Part shown: one piece after another, positions 8,884 through 15,932 of the stretch
Layout: each line of letters starts with the position of its first letter
How positions within the stretch are numbered: the first letter of the stretch is position 1
Assembly (NCBI GenBank): GCA_937888735.1
Contig: CALASN010000084.1
Coordinates: 1-39,212 of the forward strand
Origin: UBA5499 sp002426275
Lineage (GTDB): Bacteria; Bacillota; DTU084
Reading direction: 5' to 3'
Length of the DNA: 39,212 nucleotides
Program-made: the position numbers and the translations under genes
Notes under the pieces: model-generated
Databases searched by the model: none
Seen by the model: only the letters and a program-made list of their open reading frames with translations
What the model was told of the DNA's origin: nothing

Positions 8884-10728
8884 TTATTCAAATTCATCAC
8901 GAGCTAGTGCTTTAACAATCCGCTCGATGATCCCAAGGACTTGTTTGGCATACGCTTTATCTTCCCACTGTCCAACTGCCTTAATTAACTCATTTAACAA
9001 CTGAGAACTCTGCTCTGTAACGGCGATATCTCCCAAATACTTCATCGTATCAAACAGATCAGCTTTCGTCTCCTGATAGAGGCCTCTGTATGCCATAGCG
9101 TAGGCACGTTTCAGCAAACACTCAAAGACCACTGCCGGATGCTCTGTGTATGAATCTATCTCCGGAAAGAGCCGTTTCAACGGAATTTGCGTATATAATT
9201 TTTTAAATATTCCCTTTTCATATTCCAAAGTCTTTTTTCCCAAGTCATCAACTTTTATCCTTGCACCGGCTTTACCTCTCGCGCCACTGTGAATCCTGAA
9301 ATAGACCGTAGGGATATTGATTGCGATGGCTACCGGATATCGGGTTAAAAGCCGAATCCACAAATCATAGTCTTGCGCCCTAATCAGTTCTTCGTCCATT
9401 CCGCCCACGGCTTCAAAATACTTTTTCCTCATAACCACAGATGGGCCGTGAAATCTGCAACCTAATAACCAGTCTTCAAGACGTTCTCCGCCGGCTTGTG
9501 GCGCTTGAAAATAATTAATGATTTTCCCTGTGGCATCATCAAAATAGATGGCATCCGTATGACTCAAGGAGGCCTCGGGGTGGCGCTCCATGATACTAAT
9601 CTGCGCGCGCAGCTTGTTGGGCATAGCTATGTCATCATCGTCAAAGAGCCAAACATACTTCCCGTTGGCTTGCCCGAGGCCGCGATTCACAGCCGCTGGT
9701 TTGCCATTATTTGTTTCTTGCTTAAGATATGTAATCCGAGGATCTTTCAAATACTCTCTGACGATCTGCTCGGTACTGTCCGTGCTGGCATCGTCCACAA
9801 TGATGAGCTCTAAATTTTTATAAGTCTGCTTGATAATGCTCTCTACGCTCTCGGCCAGATAAGATTCCCTGTTAAATGTGGGTAAGATCACAGATACCAA
9901 CGGCTCGTTCAAATCATCAGCTCCAAAAGCAGGGAGAAACTGTGTTTTTTGCGCATAATAATTTTCCGCTTCCTGCTTTACCGGCAGAGCCTCAAAATCT
10001 AGGCAAAAAAGCAACCACTTATCTGGTATCTCGTCCACCCAAAACATGTCGCCGTCCAGATCCAAAGATGACATCATTTTTTCCAGAGAGCTTTTGGTGA
10101 AGATATTTCTGTGATCAGGATCCGGTATGCGATAACCATTAGGTACGCTGACAATTAAGCGGCCTGCAGCTTTGAGATACCGCAGCGCTTCCCTGATGAA
10201 AGCCTTCGGCTCTTCTACGTGCTCCAGCACTTCCGCTAAGATTACGTTCTCAAATTGTCCTTCATAGCCGGAAAGATTCTGGAGCGTCCCTGTCAAAAAC
10301 TTGGCTGTGGGCACACTATATTTTGTAGCCTTCTGGCGGCAGAGGTCAATCGCATATGGATTTAAATCAATTCCATAGCAATCATGACCAAGCATGGCGA
10401 TTAAAAGCGAAAGCTCTCCTGAGCCGCAGCCTACTTCCAGTACTTTTTCCCCCTTGACATATTGAGCGGTAACGCCTAGTCTGAGCAATTCCGCAAAATG
10501 CTTCGGGCGATTATAGTTTGCTATTGAGAAATTATTGGCCTGACATAAAGGTAAAATTTTCTTCGCGTAGGAGGCAAATTTTTCCTCTGAATCTTCCGTT
10601 CGCTGCAAATATATTTGAGCCAGAGAGTTATTCCCCAGTATTCCTGTGAGCCAGGACAGCTTTACATTAGCTTCCGCGCTGCCGTCTTCCTGTAGCCTTT
10701 TATATTCATTCCATATCTCTTCCATCAT
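8884..10728 (-). CDS. Methyltransferase-GT2 glycosyltransferase fusion
   Basis: 614 residues with two catalytic domains. The first is a class I SAM methyltransferase (about 75-240), with motif I EVGCGSG (98-104) and LEHVEEP (169-175). The second is a GT-A family 2 glycosyltransferase (about 277-500): LVSVILPTFN, IIVDDAS (309-315), a DDDD metal-binding run (363-366) and RAQDYDLWIRL. A helical tail follows. The natural reading is a cytosolic enzyme that adds a sugar and methylates it, or acts on a growing glycan. It lies between the TPR glycosyltransferase and ugd inside a flagellar block, so flagellin glycosylation is inferred. The ATG at 10728 lacks a strong ribosome site; the ATG at 10725 is equally possible. 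Confidence 0.85.
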   Translation of the reverse strand: MMEEIWNEYKRLQEDGSAEANVKLSWLTGILGNNSLAQIYLQRTEDSEEKFASYAKKILPLCQANNFSIANYNRPKHFAELLRLGVTAQYVKGEKVLEVGCGSGELSLLIAMLGHDCYGIDLNPYAIDLCRQKATKYSVPTAKFLTGTLQNLSGYEGQFENVILAEVLEHVEEPKAFIREALRYLKAAGRLIVSVPNGYRIPDPDHRNIFTKSSLEKMMSSLDLDGDMFWVDEIPDKWLLFCLDFEALPVKQEAENYYAQKTQFLPAFGADDLNEPLVSVILPTFNRESYLAESVESIIKQTYKNLELIIVDDASTDSTEQIVREYLKDPRITYLKQETNNGKPAAVNRGLGQANGKYVWLFDDDDIAMPNKLRAQISIMERHPEASLSHTDAIYFDDATGKIINYFQAPQAGGERLEDWLLGCRFHGPSVVMRKKYFEAVGGMDEELIRAQDYDLWIRLLTRYPVAIAINIPTVYFRIHSGARGKAGARIKVDDLGKKTLEYEKGIFKKLYTQIPLKRLFPEIDSYTEHPAVVFECLLKRAYAMAYRGLYQETKADLFDTMKYLGDIAVTEQSSQLLNELIKAVGQWEDKAYAKQVLGIIERIVKALARDEFE

Positions 10729-10799
10729 CGCACCCGCTCGCCATCTGTTTTATCCTGGAAATAGATCAGGTCACGCTAAAACATGCATTAAAAGAAAAA

Positions 10800-12725
10800 T
10801 CACCTAGCCGTCTGTGCCTTCGTCTTCTCCAGTAAGTTCATAGCTATGCTGACATCTTTGTTCTCAAGCAAAAGATGGACACTCTTTAACTTAATCTGAG
10901 GCTGATCACGGTTAATCTCTAGACTTCGCTTATAGAAATCTAGAGCCTCTTCTTCATAGCCTAAGTGTTCCGCGCTCTCTCCCAAGGCATTTATGATCTC
11001 TACGTCACTGCAATCTTCATCGATGGCGCTCAGAAGTATTTTCACAGTTTGGCTGTATTGACCCAGCCTATAATTTGCCAGGCCCAAAATTATGGAAAGC
11101 TCCCGCTCCGGCAAGAGTGAAGCGAGGACTTTGGTTGTATATGCTTCAGCGATCGATGTATCCGGTAAGCAGATATAATTCACTAACGCGTCAAGGAAAT
11201 CCGCCCGTCCGATCTCCAGAGCAAACGGAGATAGGGCTCGACCCGCCAATGCCTCCATTGTGGTCTTCAGGAGAGCCACCTGTCCTGGAGGCGCCCCCAG
11301 CCGCGCGAATTCCTGCAGTGACTTTCCTGCTTCAAAATAATCTTTTGTCGAGAGATAATAGATTGTCAGCCAATATTGCCGCTGTATTTTCAATTCAGGC
11401 TCAGTTACTTCTTCCGTCAGGTATCCCAAAGCCTCTTGATAATGATTAGACGTCAAAGCCAGTTTTCCTAAGCTAACATTGTCTTCTTGCAGCTTATGGC
11501 TCCTGGCGTACTCCTTGCCCAGAGAATAAGCCAACTCAAAGAGGGATTGCGCCTCAAGAAGCCCCAGCAAGTGTTGGACCGAGTCCCAGTCCCAAACGTC
11601 AAGATCTTTTCGGATGATCTTTTCGAACTCTGCAAGCCTACTTGGCAAATAACATTTCGCCAGGCCCGAGATCGAATCCTTGCACCCGGGAATTGCAATC
11701 AGAGCCTGCTGGAAATAATAACTGGCATCATCAAGCTTCTGCTCTATGAGAAAAATTTGTCCCAGATAATTACACGCTCTCCAGGTTCCTGTTCCTTCTA
11801 GAGAGATATAAAGAAGCGAAGAATCTCCCTGCGCGAGGCAGGCCAGAAATCCTTGTTTCGCCTCCTCCAGCAAGCCCTGCTGAAAACGAATCTCAGCGGC
11901 CAGAAATTTCAGATCCGTAAAATCCTCAAAGCAGGGAATGGCGTCGTCCAAAACTGCCAGAGCCTCTTTCTTACGATCTAAAGAAATCAAACAAGCGACA
12001 AGACGCTGGATAATGATCCCAGCCAAGGCTCCGGTCGCCGCGTCTAGGCCGCGGAAGGCACGCTGAAAGGTGGCCAGCGCAGTTTCGCTGTCGCCCATCC
12101 GAGTGTATTCAACCCCCAAGTTATAGAGCGTAAATGGGTCGGTTTTGCCGGCTCTGATTTCGCTCTCCAGGATGGTGAGGTTGCGGGCGCGTTTGTGCAT
12201 TTGCGTGATTCGTTTTTTGTTATACCCCACATGCCAAACTTCAAGAGACGCCACTCCGACGGCCCCTCCGGCTTCTAAAATCGAAGCCACCGTGTTTTCA
12301 TGAATTTTTCCTCTAAACCTGTAGCGAGGATCGTTACGGAACAGGCGGCAGCTGGCTACGATTGTGTCCTGATGATTTTCTAAGGACACATCTCTGATCT
12401 TCACTAGATAAGCGTCGCTCTGAGCCTGAGAGATGATTTTTTTCAGTTCTTCTCCCTTCTGGAGCCGTTCGTCGGCATCCAGCACTAAAATCCAATCGGA
12501 CGCGGCCTGCGCAAGGGAAGCGTTTCTGGCTGCGGCGAAGTCATTCTCCCATTTTTGAAAAAAAACCTTGGCGCCGAAGCTCTTTACGATCTCAACGGTC
12601 TCATCCTCTGAGCCCGTATCCACGACGACGAGCTCGTCCACCCAGTCCCGGACGCTGGCTAGGCACTCTGCCAAAACGGCGGCCTCGTTTTTCACAATCA
12701 TGCATAAAGATACTGTCGGCCCCAT
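10800..12725 (-). CDS. GT2 glycosyltransferase with TPR-like repeats
   Basis: 641 residues. The N-terminal GT2 domain (about 1-230) has VSLCMIVKNEAAVL, VVDTGSEDET, ENDFAAARN and the metal-binding DADER (83-87). The rest is helical repeat sequence of TPR type (for example LYNLGVEYTRMGDSETALATF and INALGESAEHLGYEEEALDFY). Glycosyltransferases of this build modify proteins directly (SunS is a relative in fold). It lies directly downstream of flagellin, so flagellin is the likely acceptor. The ATG at 12725 is used; a TTG precedes it. A run of six G residues a few bases upstream is the likely ribosome site. Confidence 0.85.
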   Translation of the reverse strand: MGPTVSLCMIVKNEAAVLAECLASVRDWVDELVVVDTGSEDETVEIVKSFGAKVFFQKWENDFAAARNASLAQAASDWILVLDADERLQKGEELKKIISQAQSDAYLVKIRDVSLENHQDTIVASCRLFRNDPRYRFRGKIHENTVASILEAGGAVGVASLEVWHVGYNKKRITQMHKRARNLTILESEIRAGKTDPFTLYNLGVEYTRMGDSETALATFQRAFRGLDAATGALAGIIIQRLVACLISLDRKKEALAVLDDAIPCFEDFTDLKFLAAEIRFQQGLLEEAKQGFLACLAQGDSSLLYISLEGTGTWRACNYLGQIFLIEQKLDDASYYFQQALIAIPGCKDSISGLAKCYLPSRLAEFEKIIRKDLDVWDWDSVQHLLGLLEAQSLFELAYSLGKEYARSHKLQEDNVSLGKLALTSNHYQEALGYLTEEVTEPELKIQRQYWLTIYYLSTKDYFEAGKSLQEFARLGAPPGQVALLKTTMEALAGRALSPFALEIGRADFLDALVNYICLPDTSIAEAYTTKVLASLLPERELSIILGLANYRLGQYSQTVKILLSAIDEDCSDVEIINALGESAEHLGYEEEALDFYKRSLEINRDQPQIKLKSVHLLLENKDVSIAMNLLEKTKAQTAR

Positions 12726-12758
12726 CAAACTTGCCCCCCACTTTGCCCGAATATAAGG

Positions 12759-12782
12759 GAAGCGGACTCGAAAGTCCGCTTC
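12759..12782 (-). terminator. Hairpin after flagellin, possible attenuating terminator
   Basis: A 10-bp stem (12759-12768 with 12773-12782, loop CGAA) lies between the flagellin stop and the next glycosyltransferase. On the minus strand it is followed only by CCCTTATATTC, a weak T tract. It may cut flagellin transcripts while letting some read-through reach the glycosylation genes, for which no separate promoter was seen. Confidence 0.5.
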
Positions 12783-12812
12783 TTTTGTCTTGAAAGTTTC
12801 TAACTTAAGCGA

Positions 12813-13637
12813 TTATCTCAGCAGTTGCAGTACAGCCTGAGGAGCGGTGTTGGCCTGAGCCAGCATAGCTGTGCCAGCCTGCTGGAGGATCTGCTGCTTG
12901 GTGTAGTTGACCATCTCAAGAGCCATATCCACATCGCGGATTCTGGACTCAGAAGCTGCCAGGTTCTCGGCTGCTACGCCCAGGTTAGCAATGGTGTGCT
13001 CCAGACGGTTCTGCACAGCACCGAGATTTGCTCTCTGTGAAGAAACTGCCGCAATTGCTGTATCCAAAGAAAGGATGGCAGCATCAGCACCAGTCTGGGT
13101 TGAGACGTTAAGTGCGCCAATCGTCAAAGCGGTTGCATCCATTGCACCGATGGTCAAGCCAATGCCCTGTGTTGCGTTGGCGCCAACCTGAAAGGTGATC
13201 GCGGAAGTGGCGAAAGAACCGGAAATAAGTTGCTTCCCGTTGAACTGCGTCGCAGTGGCAATCCTGGTAACTTCTTCGATCAACTGAGCTACTTCCTCTT
13301 GAATCTGGCCTCTATCGTCGTTTTCCAGCGTGCCGTTGGCTGCCTGAACGGACAGTTCACGGATTCTCTGCAGAATGCTGTGTGTCTCCACCAAAGCGCC
13401 CTCAGCGGTCTGAATCAGAGAAATGCCGTCCTGAGAATTGCGGACCGCCTGGTTGAGTCCCTTCACCTGGGAGCGGAGTTTCTCGGAGATGGCAAGCCCT
13501 GCGGCGTCGTCGCCAGCGCGGTTGATGCGCAGGCCGCTGGAGAGCTTCTCCATGGCCTTGCCCAAATTATCGGAGCTGATCCCCAAGTTCCTGTGAGCGT
13601 TGATAGCCTCAATGTTCTGATAAATCCTTAATCCCAT
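12813..13637 (-). CDS. hag: Flagellin
   Basis: 274 residues, the filament subunit. The N-terminal D0/D1 segment (about 1-150) has SSGLRINRAGDDAAGLAISE and NSQDGISLIQTAEGAL. The C-terminal D1/D0 part has RANLGAVQNRLEHTIANL and ends QANTAPQAVLQLLR. The middle is short (about 40 residues), so the outer D2/D3 domains are missing, as in B. subtilis Hag. AGGAGG lies eight bases before the ATG. It is preceded by csrA, a sigma-28 promoter and a structured leader. It is exported by the flagellar type III apparatus with FliS. Confidence 0.97.
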   Translation of the reverse strand: MGLRIYQNIEAINAHRNLGISSDNLGKAMEKLSSGLRINRAGDDAAGLAISEKLRSQVKGLNQAVRNSQDGISLIQTAEGALVETHSILQRIRELSVQAANGTLENDDRGQIQEEVAQLIEEVTRIATATQFNGKQLISGSFATSAITFQVGANATQGIGLTIGAMDATALTIGALNVSTQTGADAAILSLDTAIAAVSSQRANLGAVQNRLEHTIANLGVAAENLAASESRIRDVDMALEMVNYTKQQILQQAGTAMLAQANTAPQAVLQLLR

Positions 13638-13645
13638 TTTCTTTT

Positions 13646-13677
13646 CCTCCTTGAATTTATATTCGGCATCCTTGCCG
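13646..13677 (-). promoter_or_regulatory. Two likely CsrA-binding sites in the flagellin leader
   Basis: On the minus strand CGGCA-AGGA-TGCCG (13677-13664) folds into a 5-bp hairpin with GGA in the loop, the classic high-affinity CsrA site. The second site is the Shine-Dalgarno itself, AAGGAGG around 13652-13646. This two-site layout matches the hag leader of B. subtilis, where CsrA blocks ribosome entry and FliW relieves it. Both csrA and fliW lie just upstream. Confidence 0.75.
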
Positions 13678-13725
13678 CAAAGTAGGAAGGTGTTGGCCGG
13701 CCTGATACTTCACCTTCCAACTTTG
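13678..13725 (-). other. Long 5' stem-loop of the flagellin mRNA
   Basis: Bases 13678-13692 pair with 13711-13725 (14 of 15 positions), with an 18-base loop containing GGCCGGCC. The predicted transcript starts at about 13731, so this stem caps the very 5' end and directly abuts the CsrA hairpin. A stabilising 5' structure is the likely role. Confidence 0.7.
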
Positions 13726-13737
13726 TACCCAATATTA

Positions 13738-13763
13738 ATATCGGCCTTCCAGGCAGAAAGTTA
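13738..13763 (-). promoter_or_regulatory. Sigma-28 promoter for flagellin
   Basis: On the minus strand TAAC (13763-13760; consensus TAAA), 14 bases, then a perfect GCCGATAT (13745-13738). The -35 element overlaps the csrA stop codon. It would give a leader of about 95 bases. Confidence 0.85.
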
Positions 13764-13991
13764 AGTCTCGGGAAAAATCTTTTTTAATTCTTCCCAGTTC
13801 AGCTCTCCTGAAACCTTGGCCTTCTGGTTTTCAGCTTTGATCTCAAGATAAAGCTCTTCTCTGTAGACCGGCACGCTTGAGGGCGCTTCTATGCCCAGCT
13901 TGACCCGATCCTTGTCGATGGCCAGTACCTTCAGCTGAATCCGGTCGCCCAGCATGATCCCTTCCCCGCTCTTGCGGGTGAGCACTAACAT
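13761..13991 (-). CDS. csrA: Carbon storage regulator CsrA
   Basis: 76 residues, a dimeric RNA-binding protein that binds GGA motifs in mRNA leaders and blocks translation. It begins with the invariant MLVLTRKSGEGI and has VYREELY (42-48), holding the RNA-contacting Arg44. The C-terminal tail (about 50-76) is somewhat long; in Bacilli this part contacts FliW. The ATG at 13991 is chosen from the family start; the open frame continues upstream. It overlaps the end of fliW by seven bases. The most likely target is the flagellin leader just downstream. Confidence 0.96.
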   Translation of the reverse strand: MLVLTRKSGEGIMLGDRIQLKVLAIDKDRVKLGIEAPSSVPVYREELYLEIKAENQKAKVSGELNWEELKKIFPET

Positions 13992-14392
13992 TTTTGCCTC
14001 TCCCGCAGAAGACACTGCTTATACCCTTCCAGGAGGGGATAGCGAAGCTCTCCGTCCGGACGCACAACCTGCAGGCCAAGCTTCTTGGAGAAGTTGATCA
14101 GCAGCGGCCCCTGCAGATTGGCGCTCATCTGAGCCGGATCCTTAGGTATGGTTACAATGGCAAAAAGCATTAGTTCATCGGCGTCTTCCAGGGAAAGGGA
14201 CTGCTCTTCCTCCGCAGTAGGCACCACTTGGAAATCAGGCGCGAACTCGCAGATGGGCATCAAAACAAAACTGCATTCTGCGGCCGCTAACATGTGAAAA
14301 GGCGCCCGGGCTTGATCCCAGTTGAGAGAAAAATCAATTGCCTGTTCAAAACCAATCAACCCTTTGGGAAAGGCTATGGTTTCAGATGCCAT
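13985..14392 (-). CDS. fliW: Flagellar assembly factor FliW
   Basis: 135 residues. FliW binds CsrA and flagellin in a partner switch: when flagellin is exported, freed FliW takes CsrA off the flagellin mRNA. Family marks are FPKGLIGFEQAIDFSL near the N-terminus, VTIPKDPAQMSANLQGPLLIN (two adjoining halves around residues 85-105) and the PLLEGY ending. The ATG follows the stop of the upstream gene with no gap, and the 3' end overlaps csrA. Confidence 0.95.
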   Translation of the reverse strand: MASETIAFPKGLIGFEQAIDFSLNWDQARAPFHMLAAAECSFVLMPICEFAPDFQVVPTAEEEQSLSLEDADELMLFAIVTIPKDPAQMSANLQGPLLINFSKKLGLQVVRPDGELRYPLLEGYKQCLLRERQKC

Positions 14393-14968
14393 CTACTCCA
14401 CCTGCCAATCTAAAAGCGCGCCGGAGCGCTCAACAGTCCATACTTTGAGATAATCATACTGGCGAATATATGCTTTCACAGCTTGAGGCTGATAATTTGT
14501 CTCCACCTGACCAGGTTTAAATTCGCTCTTAATCTCTCCAAGCCGCCAGTCGATTTTCAAGCCGCCTTCAAAGCGAATTGAGGGCCTGCTTTCCGGAACC
14601 AACCCGACATTGAACTCCGGCTCCGGCGGCAGTTGGGCAGCCAGGCTCGCAATTGTATTGCCCGGATTCTCAATGGCTGCTAAAAAGTCTCCCTCTTGGG
14701 CTATGTTGCCGATGGCTTCCAGCGCCCCGGCCTGGGCTTGGATTTTCTGCTGCTGCGTCAGGTACATGGGCCCGCCCGTGCCCATCTCCTCCCAGACCTT
14801 GGCCTGATCGATGAGAAGAGTGGGGCCTGTTCTCTCACACTGGACGCTGGGCGGCGTGCGCTCCATCTGAATCAGGGGAGAGGTGCGACGCATCCCGAAT
14901 TCCGCTTGCTGCGTCTGGAGCCCCAAAAGCAGCGGCTGAGAATCAAGCCTGATCTCAACTCTGCGCAT
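14393..14968 (-). CDS. DUF6470 (YviE-type) flagellar-locus protein
   Basis: 191 residues. The position between flgL and fliW and the opening VEIRLDSQPLLLGLQTQQ with later segments (IRFEGGLKIDWRLGEIK, VKAYIRQYDYL) match the YviE family of Firmicutes. No membrane segment or signal peptide is seen. Biochemical role is unknown; a part in filament or junction assembly is often assumed from the neighbourhood. It starts three bases after flgL ends and abuts fliW, so all are one transcript. Confidence 0.85.
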   Translation of the reverse strand: MRRVEIRLDSQPLLLGLQTQQAEFGMRRTSPLIQMERTPPSVQCERTGPTLLIDQAKVWEEMGTGGPMYLTQQQKIQAQAGALEAIGNIAQEGDFLAAIENPGNTIASLAAQLPPEPEFNVGLVPESRPSIRFEGGLKIDWRLGEIKSEFKPGQVETNYQPQAVKAYIRQYDYLKVWTVERSGALLDWQVE

Positions 14969-14971
14969 GGC

Positions 14972-15871
14972 TTAGCTCAAAAAGTCCATTAAAGTGGGCA
15001 TAATCACTCTGGCCCCTGCGCCCAGTGAAGCGCGATAGACCAACTCGCTGGTCTTCAGATCCATGATCACTTCCGCCATATCCGCGTCTTCATTCTCGCT
15101 TTGCAGCTGCTGATAATTAACCTTCAGCTGACTCATATGCGACCCTGCCAGCTCAACTCTGTTCATTTTGGCGCCGATTTCAGAATGATACTGCAACAGG
15201 TTATCCAACGAACTGCTCAGCTCTTCAAGGGAGCCGCTCACCTGGCCGCCGTCGCCGTTTTCCAAATGCTGCTTGATCTCAATCAGCACTTTGAAAATCC
15301 GATCCGGAGTTGTTTCATCGGCGCCGAAGACTTCTCTGCCGTCTAAGTTGGCGGCAAGAATTTGCTGCGGCCCAATCCTGTATTCGATGGCGCCGTCATC
15401 GCCGTGAGAGGCAATGGTATCGCCGGTGCGGGAGAACGGTTCCTGGAGAGTCTGGTAGCCGGCGAAGACGAAGCGGCCTTCATGATTGGTATTGGCGATC
15501 GACACCATCTGATCGATCAGCTGATCCACTTCGTCGGCAATGGCCTGCTGCTCTTCCGCGCTCAAGGTGGCGCTGTTGCTTCCTTTCACAGCCAGCTCTT
15601 TCACGCGCCTGAGCACGTCCTCGGCGCCCATTAAGGCCGAGTCCGTAGCCTGAAGCCACGCTTTGGCGTCTGCCAGATTCGACGTAAACTGTTCCGTATC
15701 TGCAACCGCAGCCCGCAAGGAGAGGCTGCGCGCCACAGCTGCAGGATCGTCCGAAGGCAAATTGATTCTTTTGCCGGAAGACAGCTGCGTATTGAGCTTA
15801 TTCATCCGCGCCAAGTTATTATAAAGGTTGTTGGTGACATTCTGAACCAGCATGCTGTTGGTGAGTCGCAT
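14972..15871 (-). CDS. flgL: Flagellar hook-filament junction protein FlgL
   Basis: 299 residues, hook-associated protein 3, which joins hook to filament. It has flagellin-like ends: MRLTNSMLVQNVTNNLYNNLARMNKLNTQLSSGKRINLPSDDP at the start (given here as the family pattern SSGKRI-PSDDP) and a C-terminal D0 helix ending IMPTLMDFLS. GAGGAGGG lies before the ATG. Its own sigma-28 promoter is 30 bases upstream. The partner flgK, which normally precedes flgL, is not here; comEC is upstream instead. Confidence 0.95.
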   Translation of the reverse strand: MRLTNSMLVQNVTNNLYNNLARMNKLNTQLSSGKRINLPSDDPAAVARSLSLRAAVADTEQFTSNLADAKAWLQATDSALMGAEDVLRRVKELAVKGSNSATLSAEEQQAIADEVDQLIDQMVSIANTNHEGRFVFAGYQTLQEPFSRTGDTIASHGDDGAIEYRIGPQQILAANLDGREVFGADETTPDRIFKVLIEIKQHLENGDGGQVSGSLEELSSSLDNLLQYHSEIGAKMNRVELAGSHMSQLKVNYQQLQSENEDADMAEVIMDLKTSELVYRASLGAGARVIMPTLMDFLS

Positions 15872-15901
15872 TTTTTACCCTCCTCTGCTTATCTATCTTT
15901 A

Positions 15902-15929
15902 TTATCGGCACCCCTTGGACTTTCCTTTA
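15902..15929 (-). promoter_or_regulatory. Sigma-28 promoter for flgL
   Basis: On the minus strand TAAA (15929-15926), 16 bases, then GCCGATAA (15909-15902), a full match to the FliA consensus. It starts the transcript flgL-DUF6470-fliW-csrA and lies between the comEC stop and flgL. Confidence 0.9.
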
Positions 15930-15932
15930 GCC

